A stretch of DNA of 64,000 nucleotides from positions 1 to 64,000 of the forward strand of contig MHBL01000366.1 in NCBI GenBank assembly GCA_001803235.1, given 5' to 3'. Made by a program: the position numbers and the translations under genes. The DNA comes from Lentisphaerae bacterium RIFOXYA12_64_32. GTDB lineage: Bacteria > Verrucomicrobiota > Lentisphaeria > Oligosphaerales > YB12-FULL-65-16. The notes under the pieces are model-generated. The model was not told the origin of the DNA. It was given only the letters and a program-made list of their open reading frames with translations, and did not search any database. Every line of letters begins with the position of its first letter. The first letter of the stretch is position 1. Shown here piece after piece: positions 29,440 through 38,700 of the stretch.

Positions 29440-29462
29440 CCGGGGGGACGCTGACGCATCAC
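29440..29462. repeat. Additional copy of the GACGCTGACGCAT repeat end, overlapping a stop codon
   Basis: CCGGGGGGACGCTGACGCATCAC, cf. CCGGGGGGCGCTGACGCATCAC near 6754-6775. Confidence 0.6.
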
Positions 29463-31387
29463 CCCGAATAGCTCGCGGACAGGACGCGGGTTGCGTGGCC
29501 CGCTCCACAGCGTATCTGGTAGACATGGCCTTGCAGGGCGCCGAACCGGCTGCGGACGGAGCACGGCGTGCCGCACAGGAGGTCCACGGCCTCGCCGCCG
29601 CCTGGGAGTACGAACGGCGCATCGCGGTAGCAGAACAGGGTGAGGATGCGGGCGCCGTCCGACCACAGTACGCCGCGGTCGTCGGGCAGTGTGTGGCGCT
29701 CGAGCATTGAACCGACGACAGCATGGTAGGCGGCGTTCCAGGCGGCGATGCGCTGGCGGGCGCGCGCCGGGATGTACGTGGCCGCCATGGTCAGTGGCGC
29801 TTTGTTGGCGAGGAAGCGGAAGTACGCGTCGCCCTCCAAGACCTTGTCGATGTGGCCCTGGTACGTGAACAGCGTTGTCTCGACGGCCATGTCTTCCTGG
29901 CCGAGGAAGGCGAGCGTTTCGCCGTCGCCGCGGGCGCCGAACGGGGAGAAACCCTCATTGATGACGCGGATGCCGATGTCCTGCAGGCGCTTCACCATGT
30001 CGATGGCTTCCTGGCAGCCGGACACGCCCTGCTTGCGGTAGAAGTCCAGGGCCATGAACGAGAGATTGTACGAGTCGAGCCAGAGCCCGTCGAACTCGCA
30101 GGCGCGCTTGAGTTCCTGCAGTCGGTCGAGAAAGAACTGCTGCACTTCGAGCCGCGGCGACAGGGCGGCAATGTGGAAGTACACGTACGTGAACGGCGAC
30201 CCATCCGGCTTGCGCATGAGCCAGTCCGGGTGCTGCGTGAGGTACGGCGAGAAGTTCGAAAGGTGGAAGCCGGGGTACCACGCGAACACCTCGACGCCTT
30301 CCGCGTGCGCCTGACGGCAGAAGCGCCGGAAGGCCGGACGACCGCCGTACTTGGGCGAGATCTCGATGTCGATGATGCCGCAACGCGAATCGTAGGTGAT
30401 GCTCGGCAGGGCCTTGAACCAGATGCCTTCCGTGCGCTGGCTGACCCACGGACTGCCGATCATGACGCGCCGGTAATTCATGGCAGCGCAGGTGCGCAGG
30501 ACGCGCTCCGCTATTTCGTCGAACGTCCCCTGAATCTTCAGCTTGCCCTTGGGCGCGCACCCGGGCGTGCCGCCGTCGATCGGGATATTGGCCATGGGCA
30601 CGACTTCCTCGCGGCGCACGCCGGCCTCGGTCCGGAACCGTTCGCTCTCGGCGAGGAACAGACCGGCCCAAAGGTCGCGCGTCGCCCGTTCGTCGCGCCG
30701 TTCCGGGAGGACGAGGAATGCGAGGTCCGCACTCTGCCATCGGGTCTCGCTGCCGAACGTGAACCGGTAGGTCGCGACCAGGCCCGAATCCGGCGCCCAC
30801 TTCGCGCCGGACGAGAACATTTCCGAGAGCGTACTCAGGCGGCACCACAACGCGCCGGTCTTGCTGGCGAACAGGTCGAATGGCGAACGCTGCCCCTGCC
30901 AATTCCGCCATGCGAACCCGCGCCAGTCCGGGTTCGCTGCCGCGGCCTTGATCGGCGAATCGAGGTCCTGGAGATAGCCGCGCCACGGACCCTTGCCGAG
31001 CGGCAGGCTCACTTCGAGCTCGACCGGCCAAGCGACGCCCTGCGTCGCTGCGAACCGGAACGCCAGCCCGGAAAAGCGCCGTCCGCCGGGCGCCGCGTAC
31101 GACACCGCGCGGATCCGGAGATTAACGCCGAAGCTGTGGCTCGCGTTCAGAACCAGACTGCCCTTGCAGGTCAGGCTCGTTGCCGCAGCCTGGGTCCTGT
31201 CCCACGTCAGCGGTTTCCACGCCGTCGGCTCGCCGAGCAGGAAACGATAGCGGATGCCGAGCGCGCCGGTCGTCGCCAGTTCGCCGGCGAGCGTCAGGCC
31301 GGCCAGCGTCGCACCGCTGGCGGCGCGATCGACCCGTATCGAGTGTCCTTGGCAACGCCATTGTGGTTTCCGGAGCTGGTGTGGCAT
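29459..31387 (-). CDS. GH36/GH31-like glycosidase (TIM barrel)
   Basis: Met at 31387 (MPHQLRKPQWRCQGHSIRVDR); barrel motifs VFAWYPGFHLSNFSPYLTQHPDWLMRKPDG and FDGLWLDSYNLS; N-terminal extension of the ORF is translated repeat DNA. Confidence 0.6.
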   Translation of the reverse strand: MPHQLRKPQWRCQGHSIRVDRAASGATLAGLTLAGELATTGALGIRYRFLLGEPTAWKPLTWDRTQAAATSLTCKGSLVLNASHSFGVNLRIRAVSYAAPGGRRFSGLAFRFAATQGVAWPVELEVSLPLGKGPWRGYLQDLDSPIKAAAANPDWRGFAWRNWQGQRSPFDLFASKTGALWCRLSTLSEMFSSGAKWAPDSGLVATYRFTFGSETRWQSADLAFLVLPERRDERATRDLWAGLFLAESERFRTEAGVRREEVVPMANIPIDGGTPGCAPKGKLKIQGTFDEIAERVLRTCAAMNYRRVMIGSPWVSQRTEGIWFKALPSITYDSRCGIIDIEISPKYGGRPAFRRFCRQAHAEGVEVFAWYPGFHLSNFSPYLTQHPDWLMRKPDGSPFTYVYFHIAALSPRLEVQQFFLDRLQELKRACEFDGLWLDSYNLSFMALDFYRKQGVSGCQEAIDMVKRLQDIGIRVINEGFSPFGARGDGETLAFLGQEDMAVETTLFTYQGHIDKVLEGDAYFRFLANKAPLTMAATYIPARARQRIAAWNAAYHAVVGSMLERHTLPDDRGVLWSDGARILTLFCYRDAPFVLPGGGEAVDLLCGTPCSVRSRFGALQGHVYQIRCGAGHATRVLSASYSG

Positions 31388-31510
31388 GGAGTCTGCTCTC
31401 CGTTCTCGAGTTGCGCGGGGTCGCCACGGGCCGCGTGCCGCAGTGCGCCTGTGTCCGCTCCAGTCAATATACCGTAACCCGTCGAAAAGGTCTGGTTCCG
31501 GCATGGCGCC

Positions 31511-31688
31511 GTGACTCGGTGCGTCCTGTGCCGATGCGGGGTGCGCCGGCTGGGGGACTCGGTCCGGGACGGACCCGAGCACCCTACCGCGGTCCCGGAT
31601 GTCCCGCGCCACTGCCGCTCTGCGCACTGTCCGCAGCGGCGAATCGCTACGAACGGGCGTATCCTGACGCCTATCGCACCGCCTTCTC
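31511..31688. repeat. Dispersed ~150-180-bp repeat family, copy A
   Basis: ACTCGGTGCGTCCTGTGCCGATGCGGGGTGCGCCGGCTGGGG...CGGTCCCGGATGTCCCGCGCCACTG...GAACGGGCGTATCCT, cf. copies B and C. Confidence 0.8.
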
Positions 31689-31874
31689 TTTGACCCTCAA
31701 TGCACTCGGCGCCGGCAACCGCAAGATCATGGTTGCCGAGTGCGGCGGCCGCAGGCGAAGCCTGAGTCCGAGCCGCATTCCCTTTGACTTCGCCGGTTCC
31801 TCTTTTACCTTCTTCTGTGCCCGGATGGGACGCCCCGTCCCTCGTTTGTCGACCAACACGGGAGGGTTCGGAAG

Positions 31875-34325
31875 ATGGTTCTGCGTTGTGTGTTCGCACT
31901 GTCCCTGGCCGGCCTTGGGCTGGCCGGAAGCCTGGCCTTGGCACAGTCTGATCTGGAGGCGTTCTGGGCTCGCGGCCGGGTGCGGGAACTGTTCATCGGC
32001 GGGCTGCCGGCTGCCGAAGCGGACCTGCAGGTGTGGGCGCAGAACGGGGTGAATTGCGTGACCGGCGTGAAGCCGGAACTGGCGCACAAATGCGGGCTGA
32101 AGACGCGCAGTTGGTTCACGCTCAACTACATGGACAGCCGCTCGACGCCCGAGGACCAGCTCAAGGCCATGGCGGCGGTCAACGAGGACGGGACGTACCG
32201 GCGCCCGTTCGACCCGCTGTTTCCCACCGTGGGCCAGTACGGCTGGAGCGCGTGCGTGAACAACCCGCTGTGGATCGAGGCGTCGCGTACCATTTTCCGG
32301 AAGAAGGCGGAGGCGGGCGACGACGGGGCGCACATCGACTTTGCCAGCCATTACGAGCCGTGCTTCTGCACGCACTGCGAGCAGAAGTGGCGCGACTGGG
32401 CCGGCAAACACGGCTTGGCCGATGTCGACCTGAAGCAGGTCTCGCACGCCGATGACGTGCGGTCGCGGATGCTGCTGCGCGAGTTCCGCATCCAGTGCGT
32501 GATGGACTTCCTCGGCGACCTGCGCGCCACGGCGCGAGCGATCCGGCCCGGGTTCGGCACCGACGGGACCTGGCACCACGACAGCGGCTCGACGTACCAG
32601 TGGGCGTACGGCGAGCACTTTGACCTGATGTGCATCGAGGGCACCACGTGGGGCCCGTTCCCGCCCGCCAGCCAGCAGGTCCTGTGGTTGAAGCTTGCCC
32701 ACGCGCTGAGCGAGCGGCGAGGTGCAGGAACGAATGCTGAGCCGGTCGCGCGCCGCCCGGTGGCGATGTCGGTGACCTACCACCTGCTACGCAACGACAA
32801 GGGCGACATGTTCCACGGCCGCATGGCGCCGGATTGCGTGCGGGTCACGTTGGGGGAGATCGTCAGCGAGGGCGGCGTGTCGTGGCTCGGACTCGGCGGC
32901 CCGAAGACCGGGAACCTGCTCAAGGAGCACCAGGATGCGGTCAAGGCCTACTACGCCCTGGCCCGCGACATTGAGCCGCTGCTGGTGGACGCCGACGAGG
33001 TCGCCGAGATCGGCCTGGTGTTCTCGCCGCGCACATTCCTGGCAACGGACGGGTTGCGGACGCAGATCTACGCCATTGGCCAAGCGCTGATGCGGGCGCA
33101 TGTGCCCTTCAAGATCCTGTCCGATGCGCGCCTCGAACCGGACCAACTCCGGGGCCTGGCTGGGGTTGTGCTGCTCGGGGCCCGTGCGCTCAGCGACAAC
33201 GCCTGCCGTTCCCTCGAGGTCTACGTGCAGGAGGGCGGTAAACTGCTGGTCCTTGGCAATGATGCGGCGACGCTCACCGAGGACTGGCGCGAGCGCGCAC
33301 CGCGCCCGGACTTTGCCGCGCCGCCCGCGACTCAGGCGAAGACGGCCGCGAAAACGCTCGGCAAGGGCGCCTGTCACTACTGGCTGGAGGACCTGTGCCC
33401 GAGCCGGTCTCTGGGTGCCGCACAGGGCGTGGACCTGAACCAGGACAAACCGACGAAACTCGCTGTGGAGGGTTGGAGCAAAGCTGAAGACGTCAGTGGC
33501 AACAGCGACGGCAATTACTCGCTGTACGTGGACCTGATTCATCAGGACGATTCGCCGTTGTGGGGGCAGACGGCGGTGTTCGCAACCGGCACGCACGACT
33601 GGGAGTTCTCGCGCAAGATCATCGAGTCGGACAAGCCCATCAAGAACGCGAGCGTCCTCATGCTGTTCCGCAATCACGGCGGCACGGTGTGGTTCAAGGA
33701 CGTGCGGTTCGGCGTGTGGGACGAGGCGAAGCAGCAGATCGTCGCCAACCTGCTGGGCGACACGTACCGACCCAAGGACGAGAAGGCTTTCGCCGCCGCA
33801 CCCGGTGAGAACGCGTCCGCCGGTGCCTGGGGCCCGTACAAGGAAGGCTTCGAGGTCGACAACATGCTGGACATGGGGCTGTGGGCGAAAATGTCCGCGG
33901 CCAAGGGTCTGTCGGTCGGCGCCATGAACGAGCCGGACACCAGCTCGGTCAGTGCGGTGATGCAGATGCTGGCGCCGCTGCGGCCGGCGACACCGACCTT
34001 GACGCTCGACGGCAACGGTGCGGACCGGGTCTTTGCGAACGTGACCAAGGCTGGGAACCGGATCGCCGTGCACCTCATCAACTACGGCGCCGAACTGCAT
34101 CCGAAGCTGCCCGAACTCGAGCAGCAGCAGACGGACCGAAGCATTCCGGCAACGGACCTGGTCCTAATCCTGCGCCTGCCCGGGAAGACCCTCAAGCCGG
34201 ACACGCTGCAGACGTTCTTCCCGGAGTCGAAGCCGAAGGTCACCTGCGAGGCGGTGGACGGTGTCGTCACGATCCGCCTCGAGCGGCTGGACCCGTACGG
34301 CGTGCTGGCGCTGGCGAGCGAGTGA
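31875..34325 (+). CDS. Secreted GH42-like/beta-galactosidase-trimerisation-type glycosidase
   Basis: Signal peptide MVLRCVFALSLAGLGLAGSLALAQ; barrel segment DDGAHIDFASHYEPCFCTHCEQKW; GATase-like middle domain (EIGLVFSPRTFLATDG...LRGLAGVVLLGARALSDNACRSLEVYVQEGGKLLVLG); GVLALA C-terminus. Confidence 0.65.
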   Translation: MVLRCVFALSLAGLGLAGSLALAQSDLEAFWARGRVRELFIGGLPAAEADLQVWAQNGVNCVTGVKPELAHKCGLKTRSWFTLNYMDSRSTPEDQLKAMAAVNEDGTYRRPFDPLFPTVGQYGWSACVNNPLWIEASRTIFRKKAEAGDDGAHIDFASHYEPCFCTHCEQKWRDWAGKHGLADVDLKQVSHADDVRSRMLLREFRIQCVMDFLGDLRATARAIRPGFGTDGTWHHDSGSTYQWAYGEHFDLMCIEGTTWGPFPPASQQVLWLKLAHALSERRGAGTNAEPVARRPVAMSVTYHLLRNDKGDMFHGRMAPDCVRVTLGEIVSEGGVSWLGLGGPKTGNLLKEHQDAVKAYYALARDIEPLLVDADEVAEIGLVFSPRTFLATDGLRTQIYAIGQALMRAHVPFKILSDARLEPDQLRGLAGVVLLGARALSDNACRSLEVYVQEGGKLLVLGNDAATLTEDWRERAPRPDFAAPPATQAKTAAKTLGKGACHYWLEDLCPSRSLGAAQGVDLNQDKPTKLAVEGWSKAEDVSGNSDGNYSLYVDLIHQDDSPLWGQTAVFATGTHDWEFSRKIIESDKPIKNASVLMLFRNHGGTVWFKDVRFGVWDEAKQQIVANLLGDTYRPKDEKAFAAAPGENASAGAWGPYKEGFEVDNMLDMGLWAKMSAAKGLSVGAMNEPDTSSVSAVMQMLAPLRPATPTLTLDGNGADRVFANVTKAGNRIAVHLINYGAELHPKLPELEQQQTDRSIPATDLVLILRLPGKTLKPDTLQTFFPESKPKVTCEAVDGVVTIRLERLDPYGVLALASE

Positions 34326-34365
34326 GCGTGGTCACAGGGCTGAGTGTGATAAGGAGGCCGGCTGC

Positions 34366-35397
34366 ATGTTACCCCGCGAACGCGTGATGGCGGCGGTTGA
34401 GTTCCGCCGGCCGGACCGGATTCCGGTGCAGATCCACTCCTCTTCTGCCGGGCTGTACGAGCACGGGCAGAAGCTGCTGGACCTGATGCTTGAGTGCGGG
34501 CACGACTTCGGCGACCTCAGCGGGCTGAAGCTGCCGCAACCGCCGCCGGAGGAGTTCGACGCCGACGGCAAGTATCACGTCATCAAGACGGACGAGTGGG
34601 GGGTGAAGTGGGAGTACCTCATCTATGGAATCTGGGGGCACGACCTGACGCACCCGCTGGCCGACCTGGCAACCCTCGCCACCTACAAGGCCCCGCCGCC
34701 CCCGGCGCTCTCCGGCCCGGGCTGGGAGGCGGCCAAAGTGTCGGCGGCGCAGCACCGGCAGCAGTACTTCAACGTGGCCTGGGCCGGCGACCTGTGGGAA
34801 CGCATGCATTTCCTGCGCGGCTACGAGGACACGCTGGTCGACATCATGTCGGATACGCCGGAGATCAACCGCATTGCGGACCTGATCACCGAACGCAATG
34901 CGCGGGTCATCGAGCACGGCCTCTCGATCAACGCCGATGCCATCTGCTTCGGGGACGACTTCGGCACGCAGCAGGCGCCGATCTTCCCGCCGGACGTGTG
35001 GCGCCGGTTCTTCAAGCCGCGGTACGCGCGGCTGTTCGAGCCGATCCGGCGCGCCGGGACGAAGATATTCTTCCACTCCTGCGGCCAGATCCTGCCGCTG
35101 CTTGAAGACTTCGCCGAACTGGGCGTGAATGCGATCTGGCCGCAGCTCCCGTTGTTCGACCAGCGCGAGCTCGCGCGCCGCTGCCGCGAGCTGCGCCTGG
35201 CCGTGCAACTGCACCCGGACCGCGGCGAACTCATGCAGCGCCGTACGGCGCAGGACGTGCGGGACTACATCCCGCGACTGCTGGAGAATTTCGACACCGC
35301 CGCGGGCGGGTCCTGGCTGTACCTGGAAATCGACCCGGGCTTCAAATGGGAGTGCGCAGAGGCGCTGTACGAGACGGCAATCGCGCTGCGAGGGTGA
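34366..35397 (+). CDS. Uroporphyrinogen decarboxylase (URO-D)-family protein, probable corrinoid/methyltransferase-type
   Basis: MLPRERVMAAVEFRRPDRIPVQ...; IFFHSCGQILPLLEDFAELGVNAIWPQLP; SD AAGGAGG at 34351. Confidence 0.85.
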   Translation: MLPRERVMAAVEFRRPDRIPVQIHSSSAGLYEHGQKLLDLMLECGHDFGDLSGLKLPQPPPEEFDADGKYHVIKTDEWGVKWEYLIYGIWGHDLTHPLADLATLATYKAPPPPALSGPGWEAAKVSAAQHRQQYFNVAWAGDLWERMHFLRGYEDTLVDIMSDTPEINRIADLITERNARVIEHGLSINADAICFGDDFGTQQAPIFPPDVWRRFFKPRYARLFEPIRRAGTKIFFHSCGQILPLLEDFAELGVNAIWPQLPLFDQRELARRCRELRLAVQLHPDRGELMQRRTAQDVRDYIPRLLENFDTAAGGSWLYLEIDPGFKWECAEALYETAIALRG

Positions 35398-35398
35398 G

Positions 35399-35506
35399 GC
35401 GGGGACTCTGTCCCCGCACCCCTGCCGGGAAGGGACATTATCCCTTCCCGGACCCATCCCGGGCCATCTTCGGCGACGGCGGCGAACCGCCCTCGCCGAA
35501 GATGGC
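35399..35506. repeat. Three-hairpin element abutting stop codon, copy 1 (possible terminator)
   Basis: GCGGGGACTCTGTCCCCGC (35399-35417); CCGGGAAGGGACATTATCCCTTCCCGG (35425-35451); GCCATCTTCGGCGACGGCGGCGAACCGCCCTCGCCGAAGATGGC (35463-35506). Confidence 0.85.
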
Positions 35507-35598
35507 ATGTTGCGGCGGGCGGGCAACAGCGGCAAGAGGTGGAAGCCGGCGGTTCTCGCGCGGGGCGACGCGCCACACACCCACACATGGGACGGCGC

Positions 35599-35684
35599 GA
35601 GGTTCGTAGTCCCGCGTTTACGCGGTCCGGGTTGCGCGTGGCCACGGGGTAAAAAGACCGCCTGAAGGCGGGACTACGAACCTC
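35599..35684. repeat. REP-like inverted pair, 17-bp perfect arms
   Basis: GAGGTTCGTAGTCCCGC (35599-35615) / GCGGGACTACGAACCTC (35668-35684) with inner CCGCCTGAAGGCGG. Confidence 0.85.
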
Positions 35685-35746
35685 GGACACGCCCGCTTGC
35701 CTGAAGGTCGACGGCGCGGCGCGGCAAACAACGGAGATCCGTACGG

Positions 35747-38700
35747 ATGGCCACAGAATACTCCTGCAGATGGACGCGGTACCGGCTCGTGACAGCTACC
35801 GGTGAGGCACGGCGGTTGCTGAAGGTCGCCGGCCCGGCATCGGGCGTGAAGGCGTTCCGGTTGCTCGCGACCGACCACCAGTTGCTCGGCGAAGAGACCG
35901 TGCCGCACAATGCCGGCGACACCTGGCACTTCGGATTCTGGGTGCCGGAAACGTGCACCGGACAGTCGCGCTTCCTGCTTGAGGTCGTTGCCGCGGCGGA
36001 CACGGGATGCGCGTCGGTCGAGCTTGCTCCGGCGGCGCCCGGCGAGGCCGACGCCATGCCGCTGCGCCTGGACCAACTTGGCGCGGCGTTGCAGCAGCAC
36101 CTTGCGACGCGCGAGAAGCTCCCGGATGCCGCGGACCTCGCGGGGTTCGTCCCGGACATGGCCAAGTACCTGCGCCAGCACCGGATCATCTACCAGCGTC
36201 CGGCCGACCACTGGGGCGAAGGCCTGCCGCTCGGAAACGGCACGGTGGGCGCGACCGTGACCGGCGTGCGCGGCCAGTCGCAGACGTTCTTCCTGGACCG
36301 ATGCGACCTGTGGGCCGCATCGCCGCAGGGCCGACCGTATGGCCGCGTCTTTGCCGGACGCCTGGACATTGCGTTTGAAGGCGGGCAGCCAGGGGCGGCG
36401 CGGAAGCCGCAACCGTTCCTGCAGGAACTCCTTCTGCACGAAGCGGAGGTCGTGACCCACGACGGCGCACTGACAAGCGTGGCGCGCGTAAGTGCGGTCC
36501 GCGACATGCTGGAAGTCACGCTGCAGTGGAAGGGCCGAGGCGCGGTGCGCATTCGTGCAACGTTGAGCAAGAACGCCATCCCACTCTCCGATGAGCCGGA
36601 CCAGACCATCCTGCAGGTCGCCAACGGCTCGTGGGAGGCGGTGTTCGCACAATCCTACATCGATGACGCGAAGCACCGGGTCGCCGCGGGACCGCACAGC
36701 GAACCGTGCGTGGCCGTGCGCAGCGGCGCCATGGCGGTGCTGTCGCACCGGTTGCCGAACCTGGAGTACGCCATGGCCGCGAGCGTGCAGGGCGCGAGGT
36801 TCACCTGGCGTGACGCGTCTGCACCGCGCCTAGCCGCGGCCACCGCGGAGTTCGTCCTGGCCCCTGGCGGCAGTGTCATCATCCGCGTGGCCATCACGTC
36901 GGACCGCGCAGTGCCCGACCCAGCCGTGGCAGCGGGCGAATGGGTCACGGCCGTTCCGGAGACTGAAGGCCATGAAGCGGCCACGCGCGGCCGTGGTGGC
37001 GCACAGCCGAGTCCAACGCGCGACGAGGATCTCCTGCCTGGGTTCGTGGTCGAGCGCCCCGCAGCACCGACGCCACCGCCCGACGCGCACGGCGAGTGGT
37101 GGGCGCGCTACTGGCGGCGCGCGTTCGTCGAGCTGCCGGACAAGCTGATGGAGAACCTGTGGTACTTCGGCGCCTATCACCAGGCGTCGTTCTCGCGCTC
37201 GCCGACCGCGCCGGGGTTCTTCGGGCTCTGGCACCCGCTCGATCACCGGACCTGGCAGGAGTGCCACGTCGCGGATGCGCAGACCGCCCTGCTCTACTGG
37301 GCGCCATTCGCCATCAACCAGTTAGAACTCCTGCTCTCCTCGCATCACTCGTTCGCGGAACTGCTGCCGTGCTTCCTGCGCTACAACCCGTGGGAAGGCG
37401 CGCTGGTGCCGCACATGTTCGCGCCGGAGTGGGCCGGCGGCAAGGCCACGTTCGGCAAGAAGAATCCGCACAAGGGTTCGATCGCCTGGCTCGGCCTGAA
37501 CTTCTGGTGGGACTACCTCTACACGCGTGACCACGCGTTCCTCGCCGCTGTCGCGTACCCGCTGATCGCAGCGGTGGCGGACTATCACCTTGGCGACCTG
37601 GTGCGGGGCGACGATGGGCGCCTGCACTCGCTCGGCAGCGGTGCGGCGGAACAGAACAACACGGCGGACGACAACTGCTACGACCGGGCGCTGATCGGCG
37701 CCATCCTGCGGGCGGCGGCGGATGCGGCCGATGCACTCGGCGTCGAACCGGAGCGCACCGCGCGCTGGCGGCAGACGCTCGCCGACCTGTTCCCGTTCCC
37801 CGCCGACGAGACATCGCTGCTCGAGACGCTGCGGAATCCGCACCCGTACCGGTGTCACCCGGTGGTCATGTTCGGCATTCACCCGACCAGTTGCATCGAG
37901 CCGGGCAGCCCGCTGTGGCAGAAAGCGCAAGCGACGTACGACACGGTCACGAACCTGTTCGGGTTCCACTACGAGGATCGGCACGCGACGATCCCCGGGC
38001 ACGTGGGTGGGCAGGAACCGAACGGCCACGCGACCAGTTTCCTCATGCACGCGGCGGCGCGACTCCGCGGCTGGCCCGAAGTGCAACGGCTGTTCCACGC
38101 GCTCGGCGTGCGGACTCAGCTCAAGCGCAACGGGTTGCGCTCGATCGTCGATCCGCGCCACGACCGGTGGCTCACGAACATGGCGATCAGCGAGGCGACC
38201 AGTGGACAGACCTCGGGGATGTCCGAAGTCCTGGTCCAGAACTACTCGGACCACGTGCGCGTTCTGGCGATGGCGGGTGCGCCAGGTACGTTCCGCTTCG
38301 CCGGGTTGCGGGCGCACGGCGGGTTCGTCCTGGCCGGCGAGTGTGTCGACGGCGCGGTGACGCAGGTGGTCGTGCACAGCCTGTGCGGCGGGACGCTGCG
38401 GCTCGCAAACCCGTGGCCCGGAAAGATGCCGAAGGCGACGCCGGCTGCGGAGATCGCCAGCGTCCGGCTGGCAGACGACAGCGAGGGGCTGGAACTGACA
38501 ACGCCGCCCGGTGTGACGTATCGTCTGGCGGCGGGCCGACGCGGCCGCATGAAACCGCCGGCCGTCGAGAAACGCGATGGACCGCGATGCATCGTGGTCA
38601 GGGACTGGGACGAGTTCGAGCCGCCGGTGGTCTACTACCCGGAAGACATGCCGTTCGCGCAGGACGCGGCGGAAGAGCGGGTCTTCCTGGGCATGCCGGA

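Noticed and set aside
29723-31477. 584-aa plus-strand ORF
   Set aside because: Antisense to the GH36-like gene; Arg/Glu/Asp-rich translation, no domain.
31388-31627. N-terminal 80 aa of the 722-aa glycosidase ORF
   Set aside because: It translates dispersed-repeat copy A (RDRGRVLGSVPDRVPQP); the same peptide-like string appears upstream of the Gfo/Idh ORF. Real start set at 31387.
31671-32783. 370-aa minus-strand ORF
   Set aside because: Antisense to the GH42-like gene and translating repeat DNA at one end.
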